The translations under genes and the position numbers were made by a program. The notes beneath the pieces were generated by a model. It was not told the DNA's origin. It worked only from the letters and a program-made list of their open reading frames with translations, and ran no database searches. DNA of 64,000 bases from Luteimonas endophytica (GTDB lineage: Bacteria; Pseudomonadota; Gammaproteobacteria; Xanthomonadales; Xanthomonadaceae), in the NCBI RefSeq assembly GCF_029887875.1, contig NZ_JARXRM010000025.1, forward strand, positions 1 to 64,000, written 5' to 3'. Within the stretch, counting starts at the first letter, position 1; each line of letters starts with the position of its first letter. This document shows positions 16,029 to 24,038 of this stretch, in pieces.

Positions 16029-17701
16029 CGCTCAGGCTGTCGTCCGGTGCTTTCATTCCCAGGGTCCGCTGGCGTCTGCGGACGCCAATGTTCGTTCTGG
16101 CCTGGGCGCTGTTCAATGCCGTGGCGTACCACGTGCCACTCTATCTGTTCGGCATCGAACATCTGGATGTCGCATCGTGGGGTGCGGGCGTGACATTGCT
16201 CACGCTGTTCGTCCTGGTCGCGGCAATGACCGCATTGTTTACCGGCGTCGTTTCCTTGATCGTGCCGCGGCTGGTGAAGCCTCTGTGCATGGTCATGGCG
16301 ATAGCCAATGCCATCGCACTCTATTTCGTGGTCACGTATGGCGTGGTGCTGGACGAGACCATGATGGGCAACGCCTTCAACACCAACACGGCCGAAGCGG
16401 CCGGCCTGTTCCATCCGTGGATGCTCGTGTACGCCTTTTGCCTGGGCATCGTGCCTTGCTGGGTGCTCTTGCAGGTCGAGGTGACGCGCACGCCCTTTTT
16501 CAAGCGCCTGGTGATGCCCATCGCGGTCGGTGTCTTCACGCTGTGCTGGGCGTATGGCGCATCCCAGAGCTGGTTGTGGATCGACAAGCATGCCAAGCAT
16601 CTTGGCGGCATGGTCCTGCCCTGGTCGTACGTGGTCAACGCCGGGCGCTACCTGGCTGGCAAGGCGGCCCCGCACGAACGCAAGCTGCTACCCGCCGCCC
16701 ATTTCGTGTCGAACGAGAAGAAGGTCGTCTTCCTGGTGATCGGGGAGTCCGCTCGCGCCCAGAATTTTTCCCTGTATGGGTATGGCAGGCAGACCAATCC
16801 GGCCGTCGCCAAGGCCGGTGCCACCGTCTTCAGGAAGGCCCGGTCATGCGCCACGTATACCACTGCCTCGCTCGAATGCATCCTGGCCCATCAGGAGCCC
16901 GGGGCACGCGCGATGTGGGAGCCATTGACCAGCTATCTCCAGCGTCATGGCGTCGACGTCATATGGCGTACGAATAATGCGGGCGAGCCTGCAATGGACG
17001 TACGGCACTTCGAGCGCCTTGGCGATTTGAAGGCCGGTTGCACGGGAGAGGCGTGCGACTACGACGAAGGTTTGTTGCGTGGAATCGAAGCGCGTATTGC
17101 CGCATCAGACCAGCAACGCATCCTGGTGGTGTTCCATCTCGAGGGGAGCCACGGGCCAGCGTACAACGTGCGCTATCCGCCGCGTTTCAACGTGTTTACC
17201 CCTGTGTGCGCATCGGTCCAACTGCACCAGTGCTCGAGCGACGAACTGATCAATGCCTACGACAACACCATCGTCTACACGGATTTCGTCGTGGGGCAGG
17301 CCATCGACGTGCTGAAAGGTCTGCAAGGCTATTCGACCTCGCTGATCTACGTTTCCGATCATGGCGAGTCATTGGGGGAATACAACCTCTATCTGCACGG
17401 CACGCCCTGGACGATTGCACCCGACGTACAGAAGGAAATCCCGTTGATCGTATGGGATTCCAGCGCGCCCCATTCGAACGCGAACACGACATTGACTGTC
17501 GAAGGCGCATTCTCCCACGCCAATGTGTTCCACAGTGTCATGGGCGCATTCGGCATGCGTAGCGACATCTTCGAACCTGAGTTGGATCTCTTCTCCGCGG
17601 CCGCACTTCGGCCCGCCATGGCGCCATCGCCCGTGGCGGGCGGGAACTCGAGCCCCACCCCGGCTTCGGCAGGCGGTCCATCGCCTACGCGGCAGCGGTA
17701 G
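16016..17701 (+). CDS. eptA: EptA/MCR-like lipid A phosphoethanolamine transferase
   Basis: The enzyme moves phosphoethanolamine from phosphatidylethanolamine to lipid A at the periplasmic face of the inner membrane. The 561-residue protein has five N-terminal membrane helices (to about residue 210) and an alkaline-phosphatase-fold catalytic domain. Visible motifs are VIGESARAQNFSLYGYGR, the Thr nucleophile region ATYTTASLE, FHLEGSHGPAY and the metal-binding VSDHGESLGE. Clustered cysteines resemble the disulfide set of EptA and MCR. The C-terminal 25 residues after LDLFSA are low-complexity and run into duplicated response-regulator sequence, so the natural end was probably replaced. ATG 16016 is the first fitting start after the strong SD; 15962 is possible. 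Confidence 0.92.
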   Translation: MQALALRLSSGAFIPRVRWRLRTPMFVLAWALFNAVAYHVPLYLFGIEHLDVASWGAGVTLLTLFVLVAAMTALFTGVVSLIVPRLVKPLCMVMAIANAIALYFVVTYGVVLDETMMGNAFNTNTAEAAGLFHPWMLVYAFCLGIVPCWVLLQVEVTRTPFFKRLVMPIAVGVFTLCWAYGASQSWLWIDKHAKHLGGMVLPWSYVVNAGRYLAGKAAPHERKLLPAAHFVSNEKKVVFLVIGESARAQNFSLYGYGRQTNPAVAKAGATVFRKARSCATYTTASLECILAHQEPGARAMWEPLTSYLQRHGVDVIWRTNNAGEPAMDVRHFERLGDLKAGCTGEACDYDEGLLRGIEARIAASDQQRILVVFHLEGSHGPAYNVRYPPRFNVFTPVCASVQLHQCSSDELINAYDNTIVYTDFVVGQAIDVLKGLQGYSTSLIYVSDHGESLGEYNLYLHGTPWTIAPDVQKEIPLIVWDSSAPHSNANTTLTVEGAFSHANVFHSVMGAFGMRSDIFEPELDLFSAAALRPAMAPSPVAGGNSSPTPASAGGPSPTRQR

Positions 17702-17744
17702 TGCACTAGCGGAATCACCGCATCGACCAGGTGCGCCGCGGTCC

Positions 17745-17843
17745 CGACCATGGCCGCCCGCCGGATCGTGGCCAATGCCGCGTCGACGCGATCGACGACA
17801 CCGGCGGCGAATCCGGCTGCCACGGGTCCCCTGCATATCTGGC
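17745..17843 (-). pseudogene. Response-regulator gene relic
   Basis: The minus strand encodes AAGFAAGVVDRVDAALATIR, nearly identical to AAGIAVDVVDRVDAAWATIR of the response regulator at 13990-14682. The first codons and everything after about residue 45 are gone or scrambled. The relic lies in the same orientation, next to a second copy of the promoter region, which shows that a block of regulator plus promoter was duplicated and then decayed. Confidence 0.75.
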
Positions 17844-17862
17844 CGGCGGAAACTTCCTGCCC

Positions 17863-17879
17863 GGTAAGTATCCGGTAAG
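17863..17879 (+). promoter_or_regulatory. Putative response-regulator box facing second PAP2 gene
   Basis: GGTAAG, TATCC, GGTAAG is a perfect direct repeat with an 11-bp period. It lies exactly 46 bp before the ATG at 17925, the same distance as for the box at 14849. The sequence from here to about 17965 closely matches 14849-14950. Confidence 0.65.
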
Positions 17880-18043
17880 ACGCATCGCCCGACAGTTGCG
17901 CCTCCTCAAGGCACGAGGCAACGCATGCGTCCGCACGCCAGCATCATTCCGCTCGGGACGTCCCGGGCCCGCGCGCGCGTCGCGAACGCATGGAAGTGCC
18001 GATCATCGTTCCCGGGTGAACGCATCAGCCCCAGGAAGCGGCT

Positions 18044-18907
18044 GTGGCCCGGGTGCGCACGGAGACCCGGGTGATCGGGTACGGCCGCGACCTGCGTGCG
18101 GGCGGCCACTGGAAGTGGAGCACCTCCGGCCCGTTGCGACTGGCGATCGAACGCGTCGCCTCCTCCTCGATCAAGCCTTTGCGCTGGGCCGCCGTGATCG
18201 GCGTTGCGTTGGCTGCCGGCGGCGCACTGTTCGGACTGTGGATCGCGACCAATGCGCTGCTCGTGGGCGAAGCGGTGCAGGGGGATTCGTCGCCGGTTGC
18301 GGTCGGCGGCTTCCTCGGCGGGGTGCTGCGGCTGGACGAGCAGCTGTTCGTGCTTCTGAACTCGCTGGGTTCGGAACGTTGGGACGGCTTCTGGCTGTTC
18401 GTCACCAGCAAGCTTTCTTCGATCCCCGTTTTCGGGGCGCTGATGTACCTGGTGCATCGCCATTTTGGACTGAAGAACATGCTGGTGGTTCTGGGGCTGG
18501 TCGTGGTGATGATCACCGCAACCGACCAGTTGGCCAATCTCTTCAAGGACGGTTTCGAGCGCCCCAGGCCTTGCCGGGAAGCGCATTTGCAAGAGCTCAT
18601 CCGCTATCTCGCGCCGCGTTGCGGACGCTATGGCTATTTCTCGGCGCATGCGGCGAATTCGATGGCATTCGCGGTTTTCCTGGGCCTGCTGCTCCGAAGA
18701 ATCCACAAGCACCTGCTGCTTCTGTTGCTGGTCTGGGCGTCGATCGTGGGCTACAGCCGCATCTACGTGGGGGTGCACTATCCGGCGGACACCCTGACCG
18801 GGATGGCGATCGGGGCGCTGATCGGCTTCCTCATCTACAAGCTCTCACGGCGGCTTGGAACCATCGGGAGCCGTATGGCTGCTCGGCCAGGCAGTCCGCT
18901 TCCTTGA
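18044..18907 (+). CDS. PAP2-family phosphatase, second copy, with GT2 C-terminal remnant
   Basis: Residues 97-275 form a PAP2 phosphatase with a full motif set: KDGFERPRP (K168-X6-RP), GYFSAHAAN (Ser200, His202) and YSRIYVGVHYPAD (SR-X5-H-X3-D). At least four membrane helices surround these, with active-site loops facing the periplasm. Residues 4-96 are not phosphatase: RDLRAGGHWKWSTSGPLRLA, then SSSIKPLRW and FLGGVLRL match the C-terminal membrane part of GT2 (ArnC/DPM-like) glycosyltransferases. The GTG start at 18044 follows an in-frame stop at 18017. The product probably dephosphorylates lipid A or an isoprenoid phosphate; the N-terminal piece supplies extra membrane helices or is untranslated baggage. 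GtrB-like and ArnT-like genes follow. Confidence 0.82.
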   Translation: MARVRTETRVIGYGRDLRAGGHWKWSTSGPLRLAIERVASSSIKPLRWAAVIGVALAAGGALFGLWIATNALLVGEAVQGDSSPVAVGGFLGGVLRLDEQLFVLLNSLGSERWDGFWLFVTSKLSSIPVFGALMYLVHRHFGLKNMLVVLGLVVVMITATDQLANLFKDGFERPRPCREAHLQELIRYLAPRCGRYGYFSAHAANSMAFAVFLGLLLRRIHKHLLLLLLVWASIVGYSRIYVGVHYPADTLTGMAIGALIGFLIYKLSRRLGTIGSRMAARPGSPLP

Positions 18908-19005
18908 TGGACACGGCACCCTCCCGAATCCAAGGCGCCGTCGTGCATGGGCCCTTCGAGGCGCGAAGCCGACCCGGAGCCAACGGCCGAATGCAGGGCC
19001 GGCGC

Positions 19006-20094
19006 ATGTACGACCTGAGCGTCGTCATCCCCACATTCAACGAAAGGGACAATGTCCGGCCGCTGTTCGATCTGTTGCGCGCCGCGCTCGAGGGGCGTTC
19101 GTGGGAAGCGGTCTATGTGGATGACGACAGCCCCGATGGCACGGCCGAGGCAGTGCGGTCCCTGGCGCGGGAATTCGACAACGTCCGTGTCATCCCACGG
19201 ATCGGGCGGCGGGGCCTCGCCGGGGCCTGTATCGAAGGCATTCTGTCCTCCACGGCTCCGTTCTGCGCCGTCATCGACGCGGACCTGCAGCACGACGAAA
19301 CCCGGCTCGCAGCGATGCTCGACGCGTTGCAAGGCGATGATGAACTGGACATCGTGATCGGCAGTCGCAACATCGACGGTGGGTCGAGCGGGCAGGGGCT
19401 GTCCCGTATCCGGCGCTGGGGCAGCGATCGTGCGACAGCCGTGACACGGCGCATGTTGAACATCACGGCCTCCGATCCGGTCAGCGGCTTCTTCATGGTG
19501 CGCCGCCTGTCCTTCAACCAGGTGGTCACATCCCTGCAGGGCGAAGGGTTCAAGATCCTCGCCGACATGCTGGCCGCGTCCGCAGGGCGATGGAAGGCGC
19601 GTGAGATCCCCTACACGTTCCGGTCGCGCCGGGCCGGAGAATCCAAGATGGATTCCGCCGTCGCCCTCGAGTTCGTGTCGCTGCTGGTGGTCCGGAAGAC
19701 GGGCGGGCTGGTGTCGACGCGGTTCGTACTGTTTTGTGCCGTCGGCTTCACGGGCATCTTCGTGCAGCTGCTTGCCGTCAAGATCGCGCTGGCCGCTCTG
19801 ACGGATCAATTCGCGTTGGCGCAGGCCCTGGGGGTGTTCGCAGCCATCAACTCGAATTTCCTGTTGAACAACCTGATCACCTATCGGGACCGCGCGTTGC
19901 GCGGGCGCGCGATCTGGCGCGGGTTGCTGAGCTTCTACGCGGTCTGTGCGCTCGGTGCGGTCATGAACGTGGGCGTGGCCAACGTGTTCTTCGCGGCGAT
20001 GCCGTTCTGGGCCCCGGCAAGCATCGTCGGCGCGATCGCGGGCGCAATCTGGAACTTCGTGGCTTCCTCGCTGTTTACCTGGCGCACGCGTTGA
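19006..20094 (+). CDS. GtrB-like GT2 glycosyltransferase fused to GtrA-like membrane domain
   Basis: The 362-residue protein has a GT2 domain (1-225) starting YDLSVVIPTFNERDNV, with VYVDDDSPDGT and the DXD motif VIDADLQHDE. A GtrA/PMT-like four-helix membrane domain follows (about 240-360, ending NFVASSLFTW). This matches polyprenyl-phosphate glucose or mannose synthases that load a sugar on undecaprenyl phosphate for a GT-C partner. The ArnT-like gene 29 nt downstream is the natural partner. The ATG at 19006 is chosen because it begins at the conserved fold; 18991 is equally possible. It is complete, unlike the GT2 fragments fused to the two PAP2 genes. Confidence 0.88.
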   Translation: MYDLSVVIPTFNERDNVRPLFDLLRAALEGRSWEAVYVDDDSPDGTAEAVRSLAREFDNVRVIPRIGRRGLAGACIEGILSSTAPFCAVIDADLQHDETRLAAMLDALQGDDELDIVIGSRNIDGGSSGQGLSRIRRWGSDRATAVTRRMLNITASDPVSGFFMVRRLSFNQVVTSLQGEGFKILADMLAASAGRWKAREIPYTFRSRRAGESKMDSAVALEFVSLLVVRKTGGLVSTRFVLFCAVGFTGIFVQLLAVKIALAALTDQFALAQALGVFAAINSNFLLNNLITYRDRALRGRAIWRGLLSFYAVCALGAVMNVGVANVFFAAMPFWAPASIVGAIAGAIWNFVASSLFTWRTR

Positions 20095-20123
20095 CGAACG
20101 CAAGGAACGAAGGCCGCCCGCCG

Positions 20124-21563
20124 ATGCGACTTTCCGTTCTCGCCATATCGCTTGCGTTTCTGGCCGTTCACCTCGCCATCGCCGCGTGGGTCCCCCTCTT
20201 CGACGACGAGGCCTACTACGCGCTGTGGGCCCGCGATCTGGCGCTCGGCTATTACGATCATCCGCCGATGATCGCCTACATGATCCGCCTGGGCACCAGC
20301 CTGTTCGGTGAAACCGCGCTCGGCATTCGCCTGTTCCCGGTGATCGGTTTCGCCGCCTCGGGGTACCTGGTGGGCGACATGGCGCGGCGCATGTCCGGTG
20401 GCCACGTGGGTCTGGCAGTCCTGGCGACAGCGCTCTACAACCTGGGCCTGCTCGTCTTCGCCCTGGGCAGTTTCGCCACCCCGGACGCGCCCTCGACCCT
20501 GTTCTGGGTGGCCGCACTCTGGGCCGCGATGCGCGCGGTCAACACGCCCCCGGGCACGCGTGCCGCGATGCTTTGGTGGGTCTGCACGGGCCTGCTGCTC
20601 GGGTTCGGCGGCCTGTCGAAGTTCACCAATGCCTTCCTGGCCTTCGGATTGCTGGGCTACCTGATCGCCACGCCAAAGGGCCGCGCGTACCTGCCCACGC
20701 GCCTGCCCTGGATGGCCGTGGCAGCGGCGGCGCTGCCGCTTCTGCCCTACCTTGCCTGGAACCTGCAACACGATTGGCTGGGCCTGGAACGCCAGGGCGC
20801 GCGCCTGGTCGCCTCCGGCTTCTCGATCCGGACGCTCGGCGAATACGCCGCGCTCCTGCTGCTGGCGCCGACACCCTTGGTTTCGTGGTTCGCCTTGCGC
20901 GCGCTCAGGGCCCCGCCAAAGGACGGTGCGCTGCTGGTCTGGAGCGCTGTTCCGCTGCTGCTCTACTTCGCCTATCACGCGACCCATGCGCCGGTTCAAG
21001 CCAACTGGATCGTGCCGCTGCAGGCGGTCTTCGCCGTGCTTGCGGCCTTCGGCCTGGCTCGAGCGCAGTCACCGCAGCGTTGGACCAGGGCCACCCTCGC
21101 CATCGCACTGTTGATGAGCGTCGGATTGGTCGCGGCCGCCTTCAACCCGGTCGCCCCGATCGGCACGGCCGACAACCCACCCAACCAGACGCGCGGATGG
21201 CCGGCCACCGAGGAGGCCATCGCCGAGCTGCTCGAGGAAACGGGCGCCACCTGGATCGCCACGACCGATTACGCGCGCACCGGATCGCTCGCGCTTCGTT
21301 TTCCGCAAGTGCCCGTCTGGTCGGTGGCGCAACTGCAGCGCTACGGCTTCCGTGGCGCCTTCCCTGCCGAGTTGTGCGCCGCCCCCGGCCTCCTGATCGA
21401 GCGGGCGAGGCGGTCGGAAACGACCTCCGAGACAGCCCCAAGCCTCTTTGAGACAGTCGAAGACACTCATGAAGTCACTCGAACGCAAGCCGGAGTCACG
21501 CTGATGCGATATCACCTGACCCCGGTAGCCGGGCTCAAATCGCCCGACTTGTGCCCGAACTGA
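20124..21563 (+). CDS. ArnT-like GT-C glycosyltransferase (PMT_2 type)
   Basis: The 479-residue integral membrane protein has about ten hydrophobic segments followed by a soluble tail of about 100 residues. The first periplasmic loop carries the catalytic acidic motif PLFDDEAYYALWARDL and the conserved GYYDHPPMIAYMIRLGT, as in ArnT and other dolichyl-phosphate-mannose mannosyltransferase-like enzymes. It should transfer a sugar from undecaprenyl phosphate to lipid A, an O-antigen or another envelope glycan. ArnT itself is usually about 550 residues, so the donor may not be aminoarabinose. AACGAAGG upstream supports ATG 20124. It closes the locus that begins at the PAP2 genes. Confidence 0.87.
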   Translation: MRLSVLAISLAFLAVHLAIAAWVPLFDDEAYYALWARDLALGYYDHPPMIAYMIRLGTSLFGETALGIRLFPVIGFAASGYLVGDMARRMSGGHVGLAVLATALYNLGLLVFALGSFATPDAPSTLFWVAALWAAMRAVNTPPGTRAAMLWWVCTGLLLGFGGLSKFTNAFLAFGLLGYLIATPKGRAYLPTRLPWMAVAAAALPLLPYLAWNLQHDWLGLERQGARLVASGFSIRTLGEYAALLLLAPTPLVSWFALRALRAPPKDGALLVWSAVPLLLYFAYHATHAPVQANWIVPLQAVFAVLAAFGLARAQSPQRWTRATLAIALLMSVGLVAAAFNPVAPIGTADNPPNQTRGWPATEEAIAELLEETGATWIATTDYARTGSLALRFPQVPVWSVAQLQRYGFRGAFPAELCAAPGLLIERARRSETTSETAPSLFETVEDTHEVTRTQAGVTLMRYHLTPVAGLKSPDLCPN

Positions 21564-21605
21564 CGGGCATCCCCGCGATATCCGGACCCTCGCTGCCGTC
21601 AGGTG

Positions 21606-22493
21606 CTATTCCCCCAGGAAGTCGATCAACTCGAACAGGCTGGCATGGGCTCGTCGGTAGGCATCGAGCGTTGTCCCATGCGGTGCCAGCACGCCGTTGA
21701 GCGCGATGGCATGGGCCTCGCGCAGGTAGTTGGCAACGCTGTCCAGGCCATTGCGGGCGGCGGCCTTCATGCCGGTCGCGCTGTCCGGATAGAGCGATGC
21801 CAGCGTTTCCCGCCATTCGGCCAGCCAGTGCTTGCCGGCAAGTGGCGACTGCTCACGGGCCAGCCACCACAGGGAGATCGCTCGACCGACATCCTTGGTG
21901 AAGCGTGGCGGCGTTCCCGGCAGGTTGGAAATTGGCGTCGTATCCGGATCGGCATGCTCCAGCAGGTGTGCCAACGCCATGCGGGCGGGCCGGGCGACAC
22001 GCAGGCCGAATTCGGTTTCTTCGGCGCCATGCACGGCGACGCGCATGTAGCGGAAGCTTGGCAGACCGAACAACCCGATCCCGGTCTCGACGCGACGCCA
22101 GTGTTTGCGCGTGGCTTGGTCACCCGATGATTCGGCCAGCAGCTCGACGAACCAGTCGTCGCCGTCGCCCGGCGGGCTCAGGCGCAGGGCGGGAAGGCGG
22201 TCATCGGGGGTATCGGCGGCGCCGCGCTCGATGCCATTCGGGAAGCGGGGCTGCCAGCCATCATCCAGCAGCTCTTGCCCCAGTGTTTCGGCGGTGGCGA
22301 CGGCATCGATCGCTGGTCGAAGGAGGAGGTCGATGTCCTTGGTCGCGACCGAATGCGTGCCGGAGACATCCCGGAAGGCCCATGCCGTGGCAATGCTGCC
22401 GATCACGACCACGTTGGCACGGAGCGTTGGCGGAACACGCTCGGCCACACGGCTCAACAGCGTGGCGGCGTCCAGCTCCAGGGTGCGGTTCAT
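21606..22493 (-). CDS. Nucleotidyltransferase-fold protein (GSU2403/AbiEii-like)
   Basis: The 295-residue protein shows the nucleotidyltransferase signature: VVVIGSIATAWAF followed by ATKDIDLLLRP, the GS...DxD arrangement of the MNT/AbiEii superfamily. The rest, with DDWFVELL and a helical C-terminal half, resembles GSU2403-family proteins. Homologous toxins modify tRNA or proteins with nucleotides, but activity here is not shown. ATG 22493 overlaps the stop of the upstream gene by 4 nt, so the two are coupled. The pair stands next to a Doc/AbrB module in an accessory region, which favours a toxin-antitoxin or phage-defence role. Confidence 0.72.
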   Translation of the reverse strand: MNRTLELDAATLLSRVAERVPPTLRANVVVIGSIATAWAFRDVSGTHSVATKDIDLLLRPAIDAVATAETLGQELLDDGWQPRFPNGIERGAADTPDDRLPALRLSPPGDGDDWFVELLAESSGDQATRKHWRRVETGIGLFGLPSFRYMRVAVHGAEETEFGLRVARPARMALAHLLEHADPDTTPISNLPGTPPRFTKDVGRAISLWWLAREQSPLAGKHWLAEWRETLASLYPDSATGMKAAARNGLDSVANYLREAHAIALNGVLAPHGTTLDAYRRAHASLFELIDFLGE

Positions 22494-23488
22494 GGACGCA
22501 CCGCCTTGGCGTACTGCAGGGCCTGCTCGCGAAGGCCCAGGTCGAGCAAGGACAGGAACACGTCGCACGGATGCGCGCACCGGGCATGGTCGATCTCTGC
22601 ACCCCGGTCGAAGCGCGTGCCGGCGCGCACCAGCGTGACCACGACCGGTGCGGGCGCCAGCACATTCGGCTCGGGTTCCAGGCCATCGTCCAACATCCGC
22701 ATCACGCTGGCATCGAACACCTTGTTACCGCGTGGGGCATGCGCCACCAGGTCGAGGCGCGGCGTGCCGAGCAGGTCCAGTCCAGGCGCATCTTTCGATG
22801 CGACAGGCGTGCCGGAAAGGGAAAAGGGTTTCCAGCTTTTCGGCCCGTTCGCCCCGAGCAGGGGCATGACTCGCTCCGCAAGTTCTGCCGGAGACTTGAT
22901 CCGCGCGCCGCGCTCGAACCGGAAGCGCAAGGTCTGGGGCAAGGCGCCCAGGCGGCTGAGCTGCTCCATCGACAGCGTTTCGGGCGCGATCTCCAACCAG
23001 CGCAGGCTGCGGATCAGGCTCGCATTGCGCAGCGCAACCAGCGCGCTCCTGACCGGCGTGGCCGAAGCGCCCAGGGTCTCGACCAGTCCGACCTGGGTGT
23101 CTCCGAGATGCGCGGCAATCCCGTTCGCCGACTGCGGACCATCACCCTCCAGGCTGGCGCCCAGCAGCAGTCGGAGCACTTCGAACCGGTAGTTGGGTCG
23201 CTCCAGCGGCAGGAGGCCCGACTCGCCGGCCCCGATCTGCTTCTCCGCGGCACCCTCGCCCCCCTGTTCGATGCTGAGGGTCATCCGGGCACGCACCTTC
23301 GGGGCAAGGGCTGGCAGCAGCCGGTCCCACTCTTCCTGGATGGCGGCTGCACTGATGACCGGGTCGACCACGGTCATCCGCCCCGCGGCGCTGGTACCAG
23401 CGATCCGCGCAGCCAGATCCAGCGTCTCCGCCCGCAGTTCACGGGTATTCCGCAGTTGGCGCAACGTCTTCTGGAGCTGGGCGGACAC
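22490..23488 (-). CDS. Partner protein of the nucleotidyltransferase; regulator candidate
   Basis: The 332-residue product is first in a two-gene operon with the nucleotidyltransferase. No named domain is certain. Residues about 100-190 (FEVLRLLLGASLEG, NGIAAHLGDTQVGLVETL, VRSALVALRNASLI) look like a winged-helix segment, and the C-terminal part (LDLLGTPRLDLVAHAP) resembles substrate-recognition parts of AbiEi-like proteins. By position it could be the antitoxin and repressor: three direct repeats lie just upstream of its start. The N-terminal 60 residues are helical and charged. Function is inferred from context. Confidence 0.65.
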   Translation of the reverse strand: MSAQLQKTLRQLRNTRELRAETLDLAARIAGTSAAGRMTVVDPVISAAAIQEEWDRLLPALAPKVRARMTLSIEQGGEGAAEKQIGAGESGLLPLERPNYRFEVLRLLLGASLEGDGPQSANGIAAHLGDTQVGLVETLGASATPVRSALVALRNASLIRSLRWLEIAPETLSMEQLSRLGALPQTLRFRFERGARIKSPAELAERVMPLLGANGPKSWKPFSLSGTPVASKDAPGLDLLGTPRLDLVAHAPRGNKVFDASVMRMLDDGLEPEPNVLAPAPVVVTLVRAGTRFDRGAEIDHARCAHPCDVFLSLLDLGLREQALQYAKAVRP

Positions 23489-23524
23489 GGCACTCCCTCG
23501 ATCTGAGCCGAACCGAGCTAGAAC

Positions 23525-23573
23525 ATTGCATGTTGTTTATTATATTGCAAGTGAATTATTAATTTGCATGTGA
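23525..23573. repeat. Three direct repeats at 19-bp period upstream of operon
   Basis: ATTGCATGTTG, ATTGCAAGTGA and TTTGCATGTGA begin at 23525, 23544 and 23563, separated by 8-bp AT-only spacers. The stretch is strikingly AT-rich in a GC-rich genome and lies 37-85 bp upstream of the operon starting at 23488. It is probably the operator and promoter of that operon. Confidence 0.75.
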
Positions 23574-23607
23574 TTCACGTAAGCAAGCACCGGGCACTGA
23601 CGTCGCT

Positions 23608-24033
23608 TCAGCGCGCGTAGCGCGCCCGCGGTTCGTGCACCTTGGTGCCGGCCGGCGCGATGTGTTGGCGCAGCCAGGCGGCGAAGTCGGCTTCGGGCAG
23701 GCTGCCTTCGGCGAGCGCGATATAAACGGGATACAGCTCAAGGTCGTCGGCCTGGAGCGTGGCGCCGTTGAGCACGATGAAGACTTCGCAGGCCACGGCG
23801 GCGGTGCGCTTGTTGCCGTCGATGAACGGATGATTGCGGGCCAAGCCGAAGGCGAGGCTGGCGGCAAGCTCGGCCAGGTCCGGCGGTGGGTCGCCGTAGG
23901 CATGCAGCTGCTGCGGGCGGGCAAGGGCGGAGTCCAGCAGGCTTTCCTCGCGCACGCCGGGGTTGCCGCCGTGCTCGGCCAGCTGGCGGTCGTGGATGGC
24001 CAGCGCGAGCGGCTTTTCGATCCAGATGATCAT
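23608..24033 (-). CDS. Doc-like Fic-fold toxin (death-on-curing family)
   Basis: The 141-residue protein carries the Fic/Doc motif HPFIDGNKRT (68-77) after SLAFGLARN. It begins WIEKPLALAIHDRQLAEHGG, the usual opening of death-on-curing toxins. Doc-type proteins phosphorylate elongation factor Tu, while other Fic proteins transfer AMP; the motif here has Gly where P1 Doc has Ala, as in many chromosomal members. The gene follows its AbrB-type antitoxin with a 5-nt gap. The C-terminal tail (about 125-141) is basic. The pair is adjacent to the nucleotidyltransferase operon. Confidence 0.88.
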   Translation of the reverse strand: MIIWIEKPLALAIHDRQLAEHGGNPGVREESLLDSALARPQQLHAYGDPPPDLAELAASLAFGLARNHPFIDGNKRTAAVACEVFIVLNGATLQADDLELYPVYIALAEGSLPEADFAAWLRQHIAPAGTKVHEPRARYAR

Positions 24034-24038
24034 GGCCG

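Noticed and set aside
18044..18907. PAP2 copy 2 as a working bifunctional glycosyltransferase-phosphatase
   Set aside because: Only the GT2 C-terminal membrane part is present; the nucleotide-sugar-binding and DXD regions are missing, so no glycosyltransferase activity is expected.
23525..23573. CRISPR array or plasmid-type iteron origin
   Set aside because: Only three 11-bp units with 8-bp AT spacers, no cas or rep gene, and the position just upstream of an operon suits an operator.
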